From contig MU001493.1 of assembly GCA_010093485.1 (NCBI GenBank), positions 2,778,937 to 2,842,936 on the forward strand: a DNA stretch of 64,000 nt. The letters are read 5' to 3'. Position numbers and translations under genes: made by a program. This document shows, one piece after another, positions 13,748 to 23,430 of the stretch (its first letter is position 1; each line of letters begins with the position of its first letter). Under the pieces are notes generated by a model. The model did not search any database, was not told the origin of the DNA, and was given only the letters and a program-made list of their open reading frames with translations. This DNA is from Karstenula rhodostoma CBS 690.94 (taxonomy: Eukaryota; Ascomycota; Dothideomycetes; Pleosporales; Didymosphaeriaceae).

Positions 13748-13918
13748 ATGGCCGCTCCAGGAACCTGCACGCACTCGTGGAAGATCATCAAGTCCGACAC
13801 CAACATCATCGTGTGGAACTGCAATGGCTGCCACTCAGGCCCGCATCCGTTCATCTACGAATGCGACAAATGCAAGGTGCAGTACTGCCGTCCTTGCACA
13901 TCAAAGCCCCGGGCGTAG
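13748..13918 (+). CDS. 56-residue Cys/His-rich zinc-binding-like miniprotein
   Basis: A 57-codon reading frame with a good start context (CAACAATGGCC). Cys and His are spaced as in small treble-clef or B-box-like modules: C7-x-H9, C25-x2-C28-H29, C39-x2-C42, C47-x2-C50, with aromatic residues between (W11, W23, F35, Y37, Y46). The regular CxxC pairs, the C-ending codons and the single ATG make it a credible gene although very short. Fungal genomes contain short uncharacterised proteins of this kind, which is recollection rather than a search result. Function unknown; zinc binding is inferred from spacing. A 3' intron beginning near the terminal TAG could lengthen it. Confidence 0.6.
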   Translation: MAAPGTCTHSWKIIKSDTNIIVWNCNGCHSGPHPFIYECDKCKVQYCRPCTSKPRA

Positions 13919-16283
13919 TAGGTATGTCGAGCGCCTTCCTTCTCATGGTACCCCTGTCCATCGCACGTGGCCTGTCAGCCAGGAGCAAAACGCCTCCGCA
14001 ATTTTGCTTCCCCCCTCTCTCATCCCCCAAATAATGCCAGTTGTGGTTGTTTAGTGCCGATGCTGACTCGCGTACAGATGATATCCGGTGCGCGTGCGCT
14101 GCTGCAAGATTGATCGACAACCCGAACCCAGCGCCTCGGATTCGTAAACCGCCTGGACCCCGGCCACTCAAGATCCATCCGTCATCCTGGCAGCACTTGC
14201 ATGCATGCCGCCACCCTTCACGTTCCAACCTTCCTCTTTGCCGGCGGCGCGCCCCGGCTACTTCCTCCATCGCCAGGCATTTCTCACTCGGTCGGTCTCG
14301 TACGGTCTTAGCATGGCGTTTCGGCGGCTTCCTCTTCTGTGTCACACTAGAGGGAGTCAGGGCGGCGTTTAACCACTTTATTCCCCTCTCGGTTTTCGTT
14401 TGATCCGTGCACAAAAGCAACAGCATTCTAGAATGGTTTCAGTGGTGGCGTGGGGGGTGCGCACGTTACATTCTCACCGCCTGTCTTCACCATGTCATTG
14501 GCTGGTGCGTCCGTTTCAGCGCAACCAGTCGACATCTTGTACCACCCTTTCATTCCATCCAATGTACTCACGGCTGCGTCTTCTCACGATTTTCTTATCA
14601 TACGCAACATTCCCTGCGCATATTCGGTACCAAATTCTGCATTCAGCACCGCCGGCTTTGCGGACTGACTTCTCTCTTGTACTCGGTAGTTTGAATGGAG
14701 ACATGCGGTTTCAGACTCGCTTCACTGCAGCCGCCCGGTCGTCAAACCGATCGAGCGACTACGTTGGCCTTTTCAAGCTTTACATACATCTGTTTCCCGT
14801 TCTGGGCAGATTCACCATGCGAGTTGTACCACGTCACTATTCCAGTCTATCACGCTTAACCTTGCTACATGGCTGGCATCATTTTACCGTCTTCCGCGGG
14901 AAACCGGAATGCGGTGCCGTGCGCCAGCATGGACATCGCTATAACCAAAGACATTCAAAAGTTGTTGACGTGGTGCTTCTTCATAACCTCATCATAGCGT
15001 ATCCGAGATATGCCCCTGCAAAGCAGGTTGATTACTTTATTGGAATCGCACCACCCCTCCAATTTCATGACGCTTCGCCAAGAGGATCCATATTTAGATA
15101 TATGCTCCGACGTACCGCGGTTTCTTGAACTAACTGTATATGCCTTGCCTAATCCTACTCTGCAGAGCATCTTAGCGCAATCTCTTGAGATCTGCCTCCC
15201 TGTGACCTGCTGATATGTGGTTGCGACGAGCACCTTGTTCTTGCAAACTACAAAACTACTCGCCAAAGTGTACGTGCTCCCACAGTGCGCTGAACAATCT
15301 CACTGACTAGCCGGCGTCACCTGCTCTCAGAACCCAAAACGGCATCAAGAGCGACCCGCTCCATGACCAATTCACCAGGATTCCGGGATTGCGACCCGAT
15401 CGTGAAATCGAGGCCTGTCGAGGCAAGCTGAACAAAGGTTTGGTGCGCGTCAGCCTTAAGCAAAAGCAAAGAACGCGGGGCTCACGGCTGCCTACGAACA
15501 GCGCAATTCATGAACCGACACATCCGCTGCTTCATGCAAAAATGTTTCAACTGTAACACGTCTTGCAACTCCTTAGAAATGGAGAAACACAATATGACTA
15601 CCGTTATAGTAGGGGATCGTGGTATTGACGTCGATGCGAACTAGCGCATCTTCCCCTGGATATCAATGCGGGGCATCCATGCACGGACCAGAAGGCCAAC
15701 TGGCGTCCTCGCCGAGACCGTCTCTTCTCTCCTCTCTCTCAATCTCGCCATCTCATATCTTTCGTCGTGCATTCTTCAACCCCCAGGCCAAGTTGCTGAC
15801 GCATCAATAATTACGGCGCAGTCCCGTCATGCTTCCATATTTGCGGAGGCAGGGTCAAACCAACTTCATAAGAAGACCGATCTACCAAACTGGAAATGAT
15901 TTTGATCAATCAGTTGACTCCCTCGTTCGCTCATAACCTTTGTGGCGGGGGCGACAGTTGCCGCCTGGAGCCTCTCACAGCCTTGGTACGACGATGCACT
16001 TACTCAGTAAGCCTAATGGGCGGCATTGACCCAAAGAAGTTAATGAGACTCTGCGTCCTTTTGGCCCCCAGTTGAACATGTGCCCATTTAGACCCGCCAT
16101 ACCCTCAAAAGCCCTGTGTTGCTCTTTTCTCTGCTTCTCCATTTTTCGCAATAGTTTCATCGCCGTATGTAGTCGCTGCTGCGTCCAGTCGCTTCTTGTC
16201 GTCTTGTGTTCCCTGCCACGCAAGCAAACATCTGCTCAGCTGCACCTTCTGACCCAGATCAATCAACTCTGAACCGCGTGAAA
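13919..16283. other. Gene-poor region upstream of the calpain gene
   Basis: No supported gene. One frame of 242 codons (14400..15128 +) starts with a non-ATG codon, has no domain and shows random codon use. The last few hundred bases presumably hold the calpain promoter and 5' UTR; the CT-rich stretch at about 16.1-16.2 kb is typical of fungal promoters. Confidence 0.5.
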
Positions 16284-19232
16284 ATGAGCTCCATTTCTGG
16301 CGATGACAACGCGAAAGGCCCACAAGAGGAACTGAACGAGTTCTGGGAGAACCTAATCACCAAGAAGCCTTCCAAGGTCACCAATATTTTCCCACCAAGC
16401 CTCTACGCGAATCTCCTGCCACCGCAATGCGAGGGTGGTCCGTCAAGAGGGGAGAATGCCGCCGAGTCCTACGAGACAGCTGCCAGAGACTGCCGTGCTC
16501 GTGTTCGGCAGATTATTCGTGAATGCCATCGAACCAACGAGAAGGTGACTAACCTAAGCATAAAGTCCGCCAGATGACAGCTCGCTAATTAGCCTAGTTC
16601 ACCGACCCAGAATTTGATATCGAAAGTGATCTGCGAGTGAAGAATTGTATCGAGGGCCTGATGTCCTGGTTCGACGACCCGCCACCTCCTAAGTCGCGCG
16701 TGAGCCCTGGCCGCCTGGGCGAAGCTTTGGATACTTTGGCTGAAAGCAATCTACTGGCTTCGCCAACTATTCTGGCAAACCTTGCCACGGCTGTCAGTAT
16801 ACTGGATGTCGACGATTCGTCTGGCCACGATGGGCCTGGGTCGGTCCATCGGATCGACTGGATATTCGACAAGCCTTCGTTCACGGTTGATAGCTACTCA
16901 AGCTCTGATGTGAAACAAGGCGCCAATGGGGACTGCTGGTTCCTCTCGGCGGTGGCTACCATCTGCAGCAATCCCAGCCTACTGGACAAGATCTGTGTCG
17001 CGAAGGACAATGATTGTCAGGAGTGTGGCGTGTATGGCTTTGTCTTCTTCCGTGACGGAGAATGGATTTGGACGGTTGTTGACGACAATCTCTACGTTCG
17101 GGACCAGGACTTCGACGCTTACGGAGACGACTACGATCCAACGGGCGCTAAAGAGAGGAAATACAAGAGGAACAATCAGACTGGTTCCGACGCACTCTAC
17201 TTTGCCTCTTGCGCAGACCAGAATGAGACGTGGCTTCCCTTGCTGGAGAAGGCGTATGCCAAAGCCCATGGAGACTACAACGCGATCAGTGGAGGCATCA
17301 GGTGAGAATGCACTCTCGAAGTACCGCTCATTGTCTGACTTTGAGCAGCGGTGAGGCGGTGGAGGACCTCACTGGAGGAGTCACCACCAAAATCAAAACC
17401 AACCGAATCTTGAGCAAAGAGCGGCTATGGGAGGAGCTCAAGCAAGTGCGACACGCATCCAACAGACTCCGTCACTCCATCTGACATGTTTCAGGTCAAC
17501 AAGGAATTTTTGTTTTCCGCTTCTTCGCCAGGCTCATACGGAGACGATTCGGATGCCAGACAAGGTCTCGCATTGAGTCATGCATACTCAATCATCAAAG
17601 CGGTTGATCCGCAAGACCAGCAAGGGAACGAACACAGACTCGTGTTGATAAGGTGAGTGCTCGTCCTCGGCCTATACCTTCCAGGTTTACTGATAGTGAT
17701 AGGAATCCTTGGGTTTGTGTTTGCCGTGGAGACAAGCCATCACTATACTAACATCTCACCAGGGTCAACGAGCAAACGCAGGCATGGGCGAGTGGAATGG
17801 TGCATGGTAAGTCTCGCTTTTTGCTGTCCCTGGTGATGACAGCGCTGGACGGTCCAAGCAAGGCGTCATCTGCTGCAGTTGGCTGACAACGTCTCGCAGG
17901 TCCGATGGGTCGAAGGAATGGTCTCCTTACTGGTTAGAAAAGCTCGACCACCGCTTCGGCAACGATGGGCTGTTTTGGATGTCATACGACGATCTCTGCA
18001 AGCGCTTCAACCTGCTCGACCGCACGCGTCTCTTCGACAACGAATGGACCATCGTTCAACGCTGGGCCAGCGTAAGCGTGGCCTGGGTAACAGGCTACCT
18101 CAACATAAAGTTTGTGGTCGAGATCAAAAAGGCCGGGCCCACGGTCTTTGTGCTCTGCCAGCTTGATGACCGGTACTTCCGTGGTCTCGAAGGCAAATAC
18201 AGATTCGATTTGCACTTTGTGCTGCAAGAAGAGAATGCGCCGCCTGGAGACCATATCGTCCGCGCGAGAGGTGCGTGGTTTGGGAACAGAAGTGTGTCGG
18301 CGGAAGTCACGCTTCAGCCTGGGAGGTATGAAGTCGTTCCGAAAATTGTCGCTGACCGGGATCCCGATGTGCCGGATGTGTTCGAAGTAGTGACCAAAGT
18401 AGCGGATCGCAACCCTCAGAAGCTCCGGCAGATTGGAATGAACTATGACATTGCAAATTCGAAGGGCATAGTACAGCTGTCAGCGGAGGAAAAGAAAAAG
18501 AAAGCGGAGAAGAAGAAAACCACCGAGGAGAAAAAAAGGAAGGAGAAAGAGGAGGCAGAGAAGGAAAAGGCTGAGTTCGAGGCCTGGAAAAAAGAAAAGA
18601 GGGAGCGGGAAGAGAGGGAAAAAGCGGAAAAGGAGAACGCTGCAGCTGCGGACACAGCGCCTGCTGTACAGGCAAGTGATTCGAAGCATTCCCTCGACGC
18701 TCCGGATAGCGATCCAAAGCCTGCTTCCAAACAGCCAAAGGAAGAAGCCGCTGAGGACACAACCGCACCAGCGACCCAACAGCCCATCAAAGACGAAGAC
18801 GTCGTCAAAACCGAGGAAACACCTAGCGATGAACTTCCCCTTGGACCAAAACCCAGCATCGCCACCGACGACACCCCCACAGACCTCCCACCATCCACCC
18901 CCTCCCCAACAGCCCACTACCACCCAGCTCCACCCCACCTAGCACGCCCACCATCCGCCTACGGCGGCAGTTTCGCCTCCGGGCCCCCCTCTCCAACCAT
19001 GGGTCCCCCGCGCCCCATCTACTACGCTGCCAGCAACGCCGAATCCGTCGCGCCCCCCGCCGCGCCTCCTGTGCATCAGGGCGAGAAAAAATGGAACGCC
19101 ATCTGCGTGCTAGGTCTGCGGGTGTACAGCCAAGGCCCCGACGTCAGCATCAAGCTAGTGAAGCCGAAGAACGCAGAGGAAGGCGCGTTATTAGATGTCG
19201 ACGGAGCGCAGGCGGGGGCGACGATGGCGTGA
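16284..19232 (+). CDS. Calpain-type cysteine protease with charged C-terminal extension
   Basis: Papain-fold Ca-dependent endoprotease, presumably cytosolic. Seven exons: 16284..16544, 16598..17301, 17349..17445, 17495..17652, 17703..17712, 17763..17806, 17900..19232; total 868 aa. The catalytic triad is complete: C200 in GANGDCWFLSA, H383 in LALSHAYS and N408 in RNPWGQRANAG. N408 is encoded by a 10-nt exon (17703..17712) flanked by two 50-nt introns. After the protease core come a beta-sandwich domain III-like region (GRYEVVPKIVADRDPD), a Lys/Glu-rich probable coiled coil of about 60 residues, a Pro/Ser/Thr-rich linker, and a final conserved-looking segment (WNAICVLGLRVYSQGPDV). There are no EF hands and no obvious MIT domain, so it is not PalB. 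The start at MSSISGDDN is preferred over an in-frame ATG at 16206 because of its better context. Confidence 0.92.
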
Positions 19233-19405
19233 TCGTTGGTGTGGTAGTCGAACGTCCTGTCCAATCCTGTCCAATCCTGTTCTGTTCTGTTCGTTTTCCA
19301 TCGTGTCGTGTGTGTAGGTGAACCAAACCCCCTTCCCCTTCCCCAGCATCCACACGCCCTAACCTGTCTTCCCCTCTTTCACATCTCGCTCCGCCGTGGC
19401 TACCC

Positions 19406-19615
19406 TCAATCAACCTCCCACCCCGCCCGCCTTCCTTCCTGTGCTCGACTCGCCCACGCCACGCCCGCTGCTACCACGAGCGCGAGGCAGAATACTAGCA
19501 CGAGCACTACGGGGTCGTCGCCGCGTTGGATCCAGGTTGGCATGTGGCCTGTGGAGCAGGTGCAGTGGAAGAGGTAGCAGCGGGGTGCGGAGTCTGGGGG
19601 GCAGGGCGTGGGCAT
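19406..19615 (-). CDS. Small Cys-rich single-pass membrane protein, copy A
   Basis: 69 aa. It begins with MPTPCPPDSAPRCYLFHCTC and is followed by one hydrophobic segment of about 20 residues (VVLVLVFCLALVVAAGVAWA) and a short basic/acidic tail. The N-terminal Cys signature CPxxxxPxCYLxxCxC recurs in copy B 1 kb away (20301..20639), which also has a single transmembrane segment. That similarity is the main reason to call either one a gene. The topology predicts a small Cys module on one side of a membrane. Function unknown; not recognised as any named family. It lies convergent to the calpain 3' end. The start could be extended, since no stop lies immediately upstream. Confidence 0.5.
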   Translation of the reverse strand: MPTPCPPDSAPRCYLFHCTCSTGHMPTWIQRGDDPVVLVLVFCLALVVAAGVAWASRAQEGRRAGWEVD

Positions 19616-19828
19616 GTTGGGTCTGTGGTTTGCGTGTTTGTGGGTTGTGTGTGGTGGGTACGTGGTGGATGAGGGTTAACGCTGATGACTTTCTGGGGTC
19701 GTGGGTGGTGTTTTTTTATTTGAGTTGACGCGGGTTCAAGGGAGTGGGAGAGTGGTGTGAGTGTGTGGTGGCGCGGTGTGGGTATTTGCGGCTTGAAGAG
19801 TAAGGTGTAGTCGATTGTTGACTCTTCG

Positions 19829-19885
19829 CACGCTTTTGCAAGCCGCGGCGAAACGCAATACAGAAACGCTGTGGGGTGCCAAAAC
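19829..19885 (+). repeat. Dispersed repeat, copy 1 (TTTTGCAAGCCGCGGC family)
   Basis: About 57 bp that recur inverted at 20908..20966 with roughly 85% identity by eye. Shared core: GCTTTTGCAAGCCGCGGC, then AAACGCAATACA, then GTGGGGTGCCAAA. A third, more diverged copy lies at 22185..22236 in the same orientation as this one. Confidence 0.75.
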
Positions 19886-20300
19886 ACAAAGATTTCAAGC
19901 AGCGCAGAGTAAGGTGTAGTAGTGAGAGAAAATCCAGGTAAGTGGTTTGCAGGTCAGATTTCGGTACGTGCAAGCGGGTAGTAAAGGTAAAGGTCTAACT
20001 CAAGTATGCCAGCTTGAGCCGATCACAACGCACGAGGGGTGCTGAATCATTGGTGGTTGTGTGTGCTACGCCAACATTATAGATTCTGTAATCACACTCG
20101 TTACGAACACGGGCCAGTTTGTGAGCTACACCACGCCGTCCTAGCTCAGATACCCCCCATCAAACCATCACACCCCAACCCCACAAGCCCACCAAAGACC
20201 CAAGTCCCCTCCCCTACCGCCGCGCAAGTCTTTCACATAAGAACCATCTATCCCTCATGCCCATCCCTACATCTCCACTTCCAACCCCCTCCATGCATAA

Positions 20301-20639
20301 TCAGCCCAGAAGCCTATCTTCCTCCCCCGCCCCGCCCCAAACCCGCCTGTACTCCCTCTCCCTCCGCCGAACCTCCCATACCCCCCAGCAAAGCCAAGCC
20401 AATCCCCCCAGCAGCACGAGACCGCCCAGTATCCAGGCGTTTTCGTGCATCCACTGCACGAACGGACCGTCGATGGAGTTGGCGGCAGTGGGATACGTAG
20501 AGGTAGTCGCGGAGTTGGAGATGGAGTGCAAGAAGTGGGAGAAGCGGCCGCAGATGCCGCATGTTTGGGGTTTGCAGCTGCATTTCGAGAGGTAGCAGTT
20601 TGGCGGGCGGTTGTCGGGGCAGGAGTGTTTGTGGCCCAT
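20301..20639 (-). CDS. Small Cys-rich single-pass membrane protein, copy B
   Basis: 112 aa with a good start context (CACACAATGGGC on the minus strand). The N-terminal module CPDNRPPNCYLSKCSC matches copy A residue for residue at C, P, P, CYL and CxC. Two further Cys follow (QTCGICGRF). A Ser/Thr-rich stretch, one strong hydrophobic segment (AWILGGLVLLGGLAWLCWGV) and a basic cytosolic-like tail (EVRRREREYRR) complete the protein. Compared with copy A it has about 40 extra residues between the Cys module and the membrane segment; part of that could be an unspliced intron. The gene sits between two inverted copies of a dispersed repeat. Function unknown. Confidence 0.55.
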   Translation of the reverse strand: MGHKHSCPDNRPPNCYLSKCSCKPQTCGICGRFSHFLHSISNSATTSTYPTAANSIDGPFVQWMHENAWILGGLVLLGGLAWLCWGVWEVRRREREYRRVWGGAGEEDRLLG

Positions 20640-20892
20640 TGTGTGTAGTGGGCTGTTGTGTGTGTCAGATAGGGGTGGGGAGACGTGCTTGTGGTGTGTT
20701 TGGTGCAGTGGTAATATAGTGCAGGTTATAATAAGTTTTAAGTCGAGAGGTTGGCGTCGAGGATTGGAGCTAGATGCGTGCTTGAAATCGTGGTTTTGTG
20801 GGTGGTGAGAGTCAAGTCCGGGTCTTGAAGAGGCGGCGGGCTAGTGGGGGGACTGCCATCAATTCACGGCGATTAATACGTTTCTAAAGACG

Positions 20893-20995
20893 GGTGTATT
20901 GAATTCTTTGGCACCCCACTAGGTTCTTGTATTGCGTTTTGCCGCGGCTTGCAAAAGCACGCGAAATGTCACATCTGGTGTATTAAATTCTTTGG
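20893..20995. repeat. 19-bp direct repeats flanking repeat copy 2
   Basis: GGTGTATTGAATTCTTTGG at 20893..20911 and GGTGTATTAAATTCTTTGG at 20977..20995 differ at one position and bracket a 65-bp segment that holds repeat copy 2. The arrangement resembles an insertion flanked by a duplicated target, or a local tandem duplication. Confidence 0.7.
20908..20966 (-). repeat. Dispersed repeat, copy 2 (inverted)
   Basis: Reverse-complement counterpart of copy 1 at 19829..19885. The core GCTTTTGCAAGCCGCGGC is identical, with scattered substitutions elsewhere. Copies 1 and 2 bracket about 1.1 kb that contains the copy-B membrane miniprotein. Confidence 0.75.
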
Positions 20996-21600
20996 AATTG
21001 AGGAAGAGTCAAGCCACGTAATGAAATTGAATGGTTGAATCCTGGGCGGAGTCGTTTGCCAGGTGGTACAAGGGTACCAGTTCATTTGCTTCTTTGCGTA
21101 ATTTTTCATCGTGAAGATGCGCAAAGCAGATGAGTTCGCTGGAGGAAATGAATTACCTGACGCACAAGGCAAACACACGGTGTAATAGTGTGGTTGTTAC
21201 CTAACGGAGCACTGACGCTTACTATTCAATTTGCCAACGCACTCCAGAACCTCTCTTTCTGCACGCATTAAGCCATCCCGTTTTGCCACATCACCAATAC
21301 AGTCAGAACGTTTCATTTGTTGCTCATGAATGCCTGCTCGACATCGACACTCGTACACTCATACACGTACTGGAACCCAATGAACGAGACTTGTAATGAC
21401 AACGCTCTGGTCACAACGATGACATGTCGCGAAGTTTGAGTAGTATTAAAGGCATGGTCGCCGCGCTCTTTATTGCAATACCATAACTCCATCTGCACTT
21501 CTCTCGAACACAGCTCGAAACATAAGTTTCCATACAACGACTTCATAGCTCTCCCCTCAATCAATTCCCACATCGTTTCCAAAATCTTTATTAAAACAGA

Positions 21601-22013
21601 ATGGTGGATACGAGGACTCACAGCTGGCACAAGGTCAAATATCCAGGGCAAGGCACAGGCTATGTGAAGATGGGCGGCACTCAAAATACATATTATCATG
21701 ATGTGAAGAAACTCGCCGAAAGTTCAACCCATCTAGACTGGTACTTCGAAGGCGGGGCATTCTCCGCAACCATTGCCGATATTAACGGTATGGGATCTGG
21801 CGACGTAGATGAAAGTGGTGAAATAACCAAGCCTTGTAAGCTCCCGTCCAACCACGATCCAAGTATGATGATACAAAGCTAAAAAGGGCAGTGAAGGAAG
21901 CGGTAGATGAACATTACAACCGCCAGAGTGGGATGAAGCCGTGAGTATCTATCAGAAACACATGGGAAAGCAAGGCTAAGAAACCCAGGGGCCACAGTTT
22001 CGATAACTGGTAG
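21601..22013 (+). CDS. Short hypothetical protein, three exons (uncertain model)
   Basis: Exon 1 (21601..21835) is convincing: it opens MVDTRTHSWHKVKYPGQG, has a good start context and ends at GTAAGC. A phase-consistent continuation is 21892..21940 and 21989..22013, giving 102 aa ending GHSFDNW. In another frame, exon 3 stays open to a TAA at 22111 and reads ATVSITGSNYRGHWISVPG, so the true 3' structure may differ or the gene may be frameshifted. The predicted protein is hydrophilic, rich in Gly and Asp, with no signal peptide or membrane segment. I do not recognise the family. Confidence 0.4.
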
Positions 22014-23430
22014 TAACTACCGGGGACATTGGATCAGCGTGCCAGGGAGCTCATGGTGGCTTGCGGCTCAAGATGGTTCAGCTGATGCCTTGGGTCTTCC
22101 CAGTCCAGCTTAATCGAAACATGATGTCAACAATCATGCTCTGCAGAAATTCTTATCGATTCATTTTCCTATCGTTTATCACGGTTCGCGTGGTTTTGCA
22201 AGCCATAGCGGTTCTGGCAAAGCGCAATACAGGGACATAGTACGGTTCCAATTGTTGTTTCATCTCAATTATAATTACCAAGTGTGTCTTGCTGTCCCAA
22301 TAAACATTTTACCGTGTGAATATGTAGAGCTTTCGCCAATTGGGACGCCTTGCGTGGGTCTTAACAGCGACCATGCAGGCGGTATCACTGTATCCCTTTA
22401 ATTAACGAAGCACCAACACTTGCGAAGTTGCTGCCACGAAAGCTCCTGTGGTGTTTCTATCACATTGTAGTAGATTTACGACAAGAGTAGAAAGAACAAA
22501 TCCGTGTGCTCAGCGTGATTAGGAAACATTCAAGGCAGTGTGCTTTGCCAATGCACAAAGGACCAAGAAAGCGACGAAGAGGTTTTCTAATATACCCCCG
22601 TAACTTTCGCACTTGGTGACTGAGACTCGTATATTCACAGCTAAGCCCAGCCACTATACGTTTCATAGTACTCTGTAGCTCCTTGGGTAAAGAGAGAAGT
22701 AGCGTAGGACTGGTTTTTCTTGGCTTTGGAAACGTCAAGGGGTAGACAGAAACATAACTGGCCTACGCGATTGTGTTTTTAACTTTGTGCACATCACCGC
22801 TAGCTACTTTTGGAGTTGAAAAAGACCGATATTGTTGGGGCTCCTTCTCCAGCCGAGCCATGTTCTTCAGCTAGTTTTATATTTAATTGGCGAGATACAG
22901 GTAACTTATGCCTCGGGCTCCGAGCGAAAGGACACTACCAACTAGTAGAAGAGTGAGCGCGGCGCATCCTATATGTCAATCACCCGTCTAGCCCAGCGCT
23001 TCGATAGCAATGCCAATCGCGTAATCGCCGCCCGTAACACCAATGTCTAGGGCCATAAATTACTTCTGAGGTAGCGCGTGCATACGACAAATGTATTGGA
23101 TAGAACGAGAGCGGGCAAAAGTTCATTGTAATGGAGATGGAGTGAGGTAGCTCGGAGACATAGCAAAGCTCTAGAAGACCCAAGAAGTGCTTTCCCCACC
23201 AACAAGGTAAAGCTGAGTATATGCCTTTACTCTTTCTCGATGGTCGAGACGGCTTAGAATTGGCGCATGAGATGCATGTACTAGCAATATGCAGCTACAT
23301 CTAGCGCGCCGCGTCTCCGATTGCAAATCCACACTCCCATAAGCGTTTCCTTCACTGATACCGTCCATGCCTACTCCCTCTTCCACCGACTGAACCTGCG
23401 CGAAGGCTGGAGCGGAGACCGCGGCGCATC
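22014..23430. other. Intergenic, AT-richer, with repeat copy 3
   Basis: No supported gene. A minus-strand frame at 22738..22460 contains an F-box-like string (LLLSLPKELQ) but has no ATG start and no convincing continuation. The diverged third copy of the dispersed repeat lies at 22185..22236. Confidence 0.45.
22185..22236 (+). repeat. Dispersed repeat, copy 3 (diverged)
   Basis: GGTTCGCGTGGTTTTGCAAGCC matches copies 1 and 2. After about 12 extra bases the match resumes at GGCAAAGCGCAATACAGGGAC. Same orientation as copy 1. Confidence 0.6.

Larger units (their letters stand above)
20640..21600. other. Intergenic region with repeat copy 2
   Basis: Apart from the dispersed repeat and its flanking direct repeats, no gene is supported. 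The DNA is more AT-rich than the flanking genes. Confidence 0.5.

Noticed and set aside
14400..15128. 242-codon frame
   Set aside because: Non-ATG start, no domain, random codon third positions, no splice-consistent neighbours.
22460..22738. F-box-like string LLLSLPKELQ
   Set aside because: No ATG, no upstream exon found, and the remaining 80 residues do not resemble an F-box protein.
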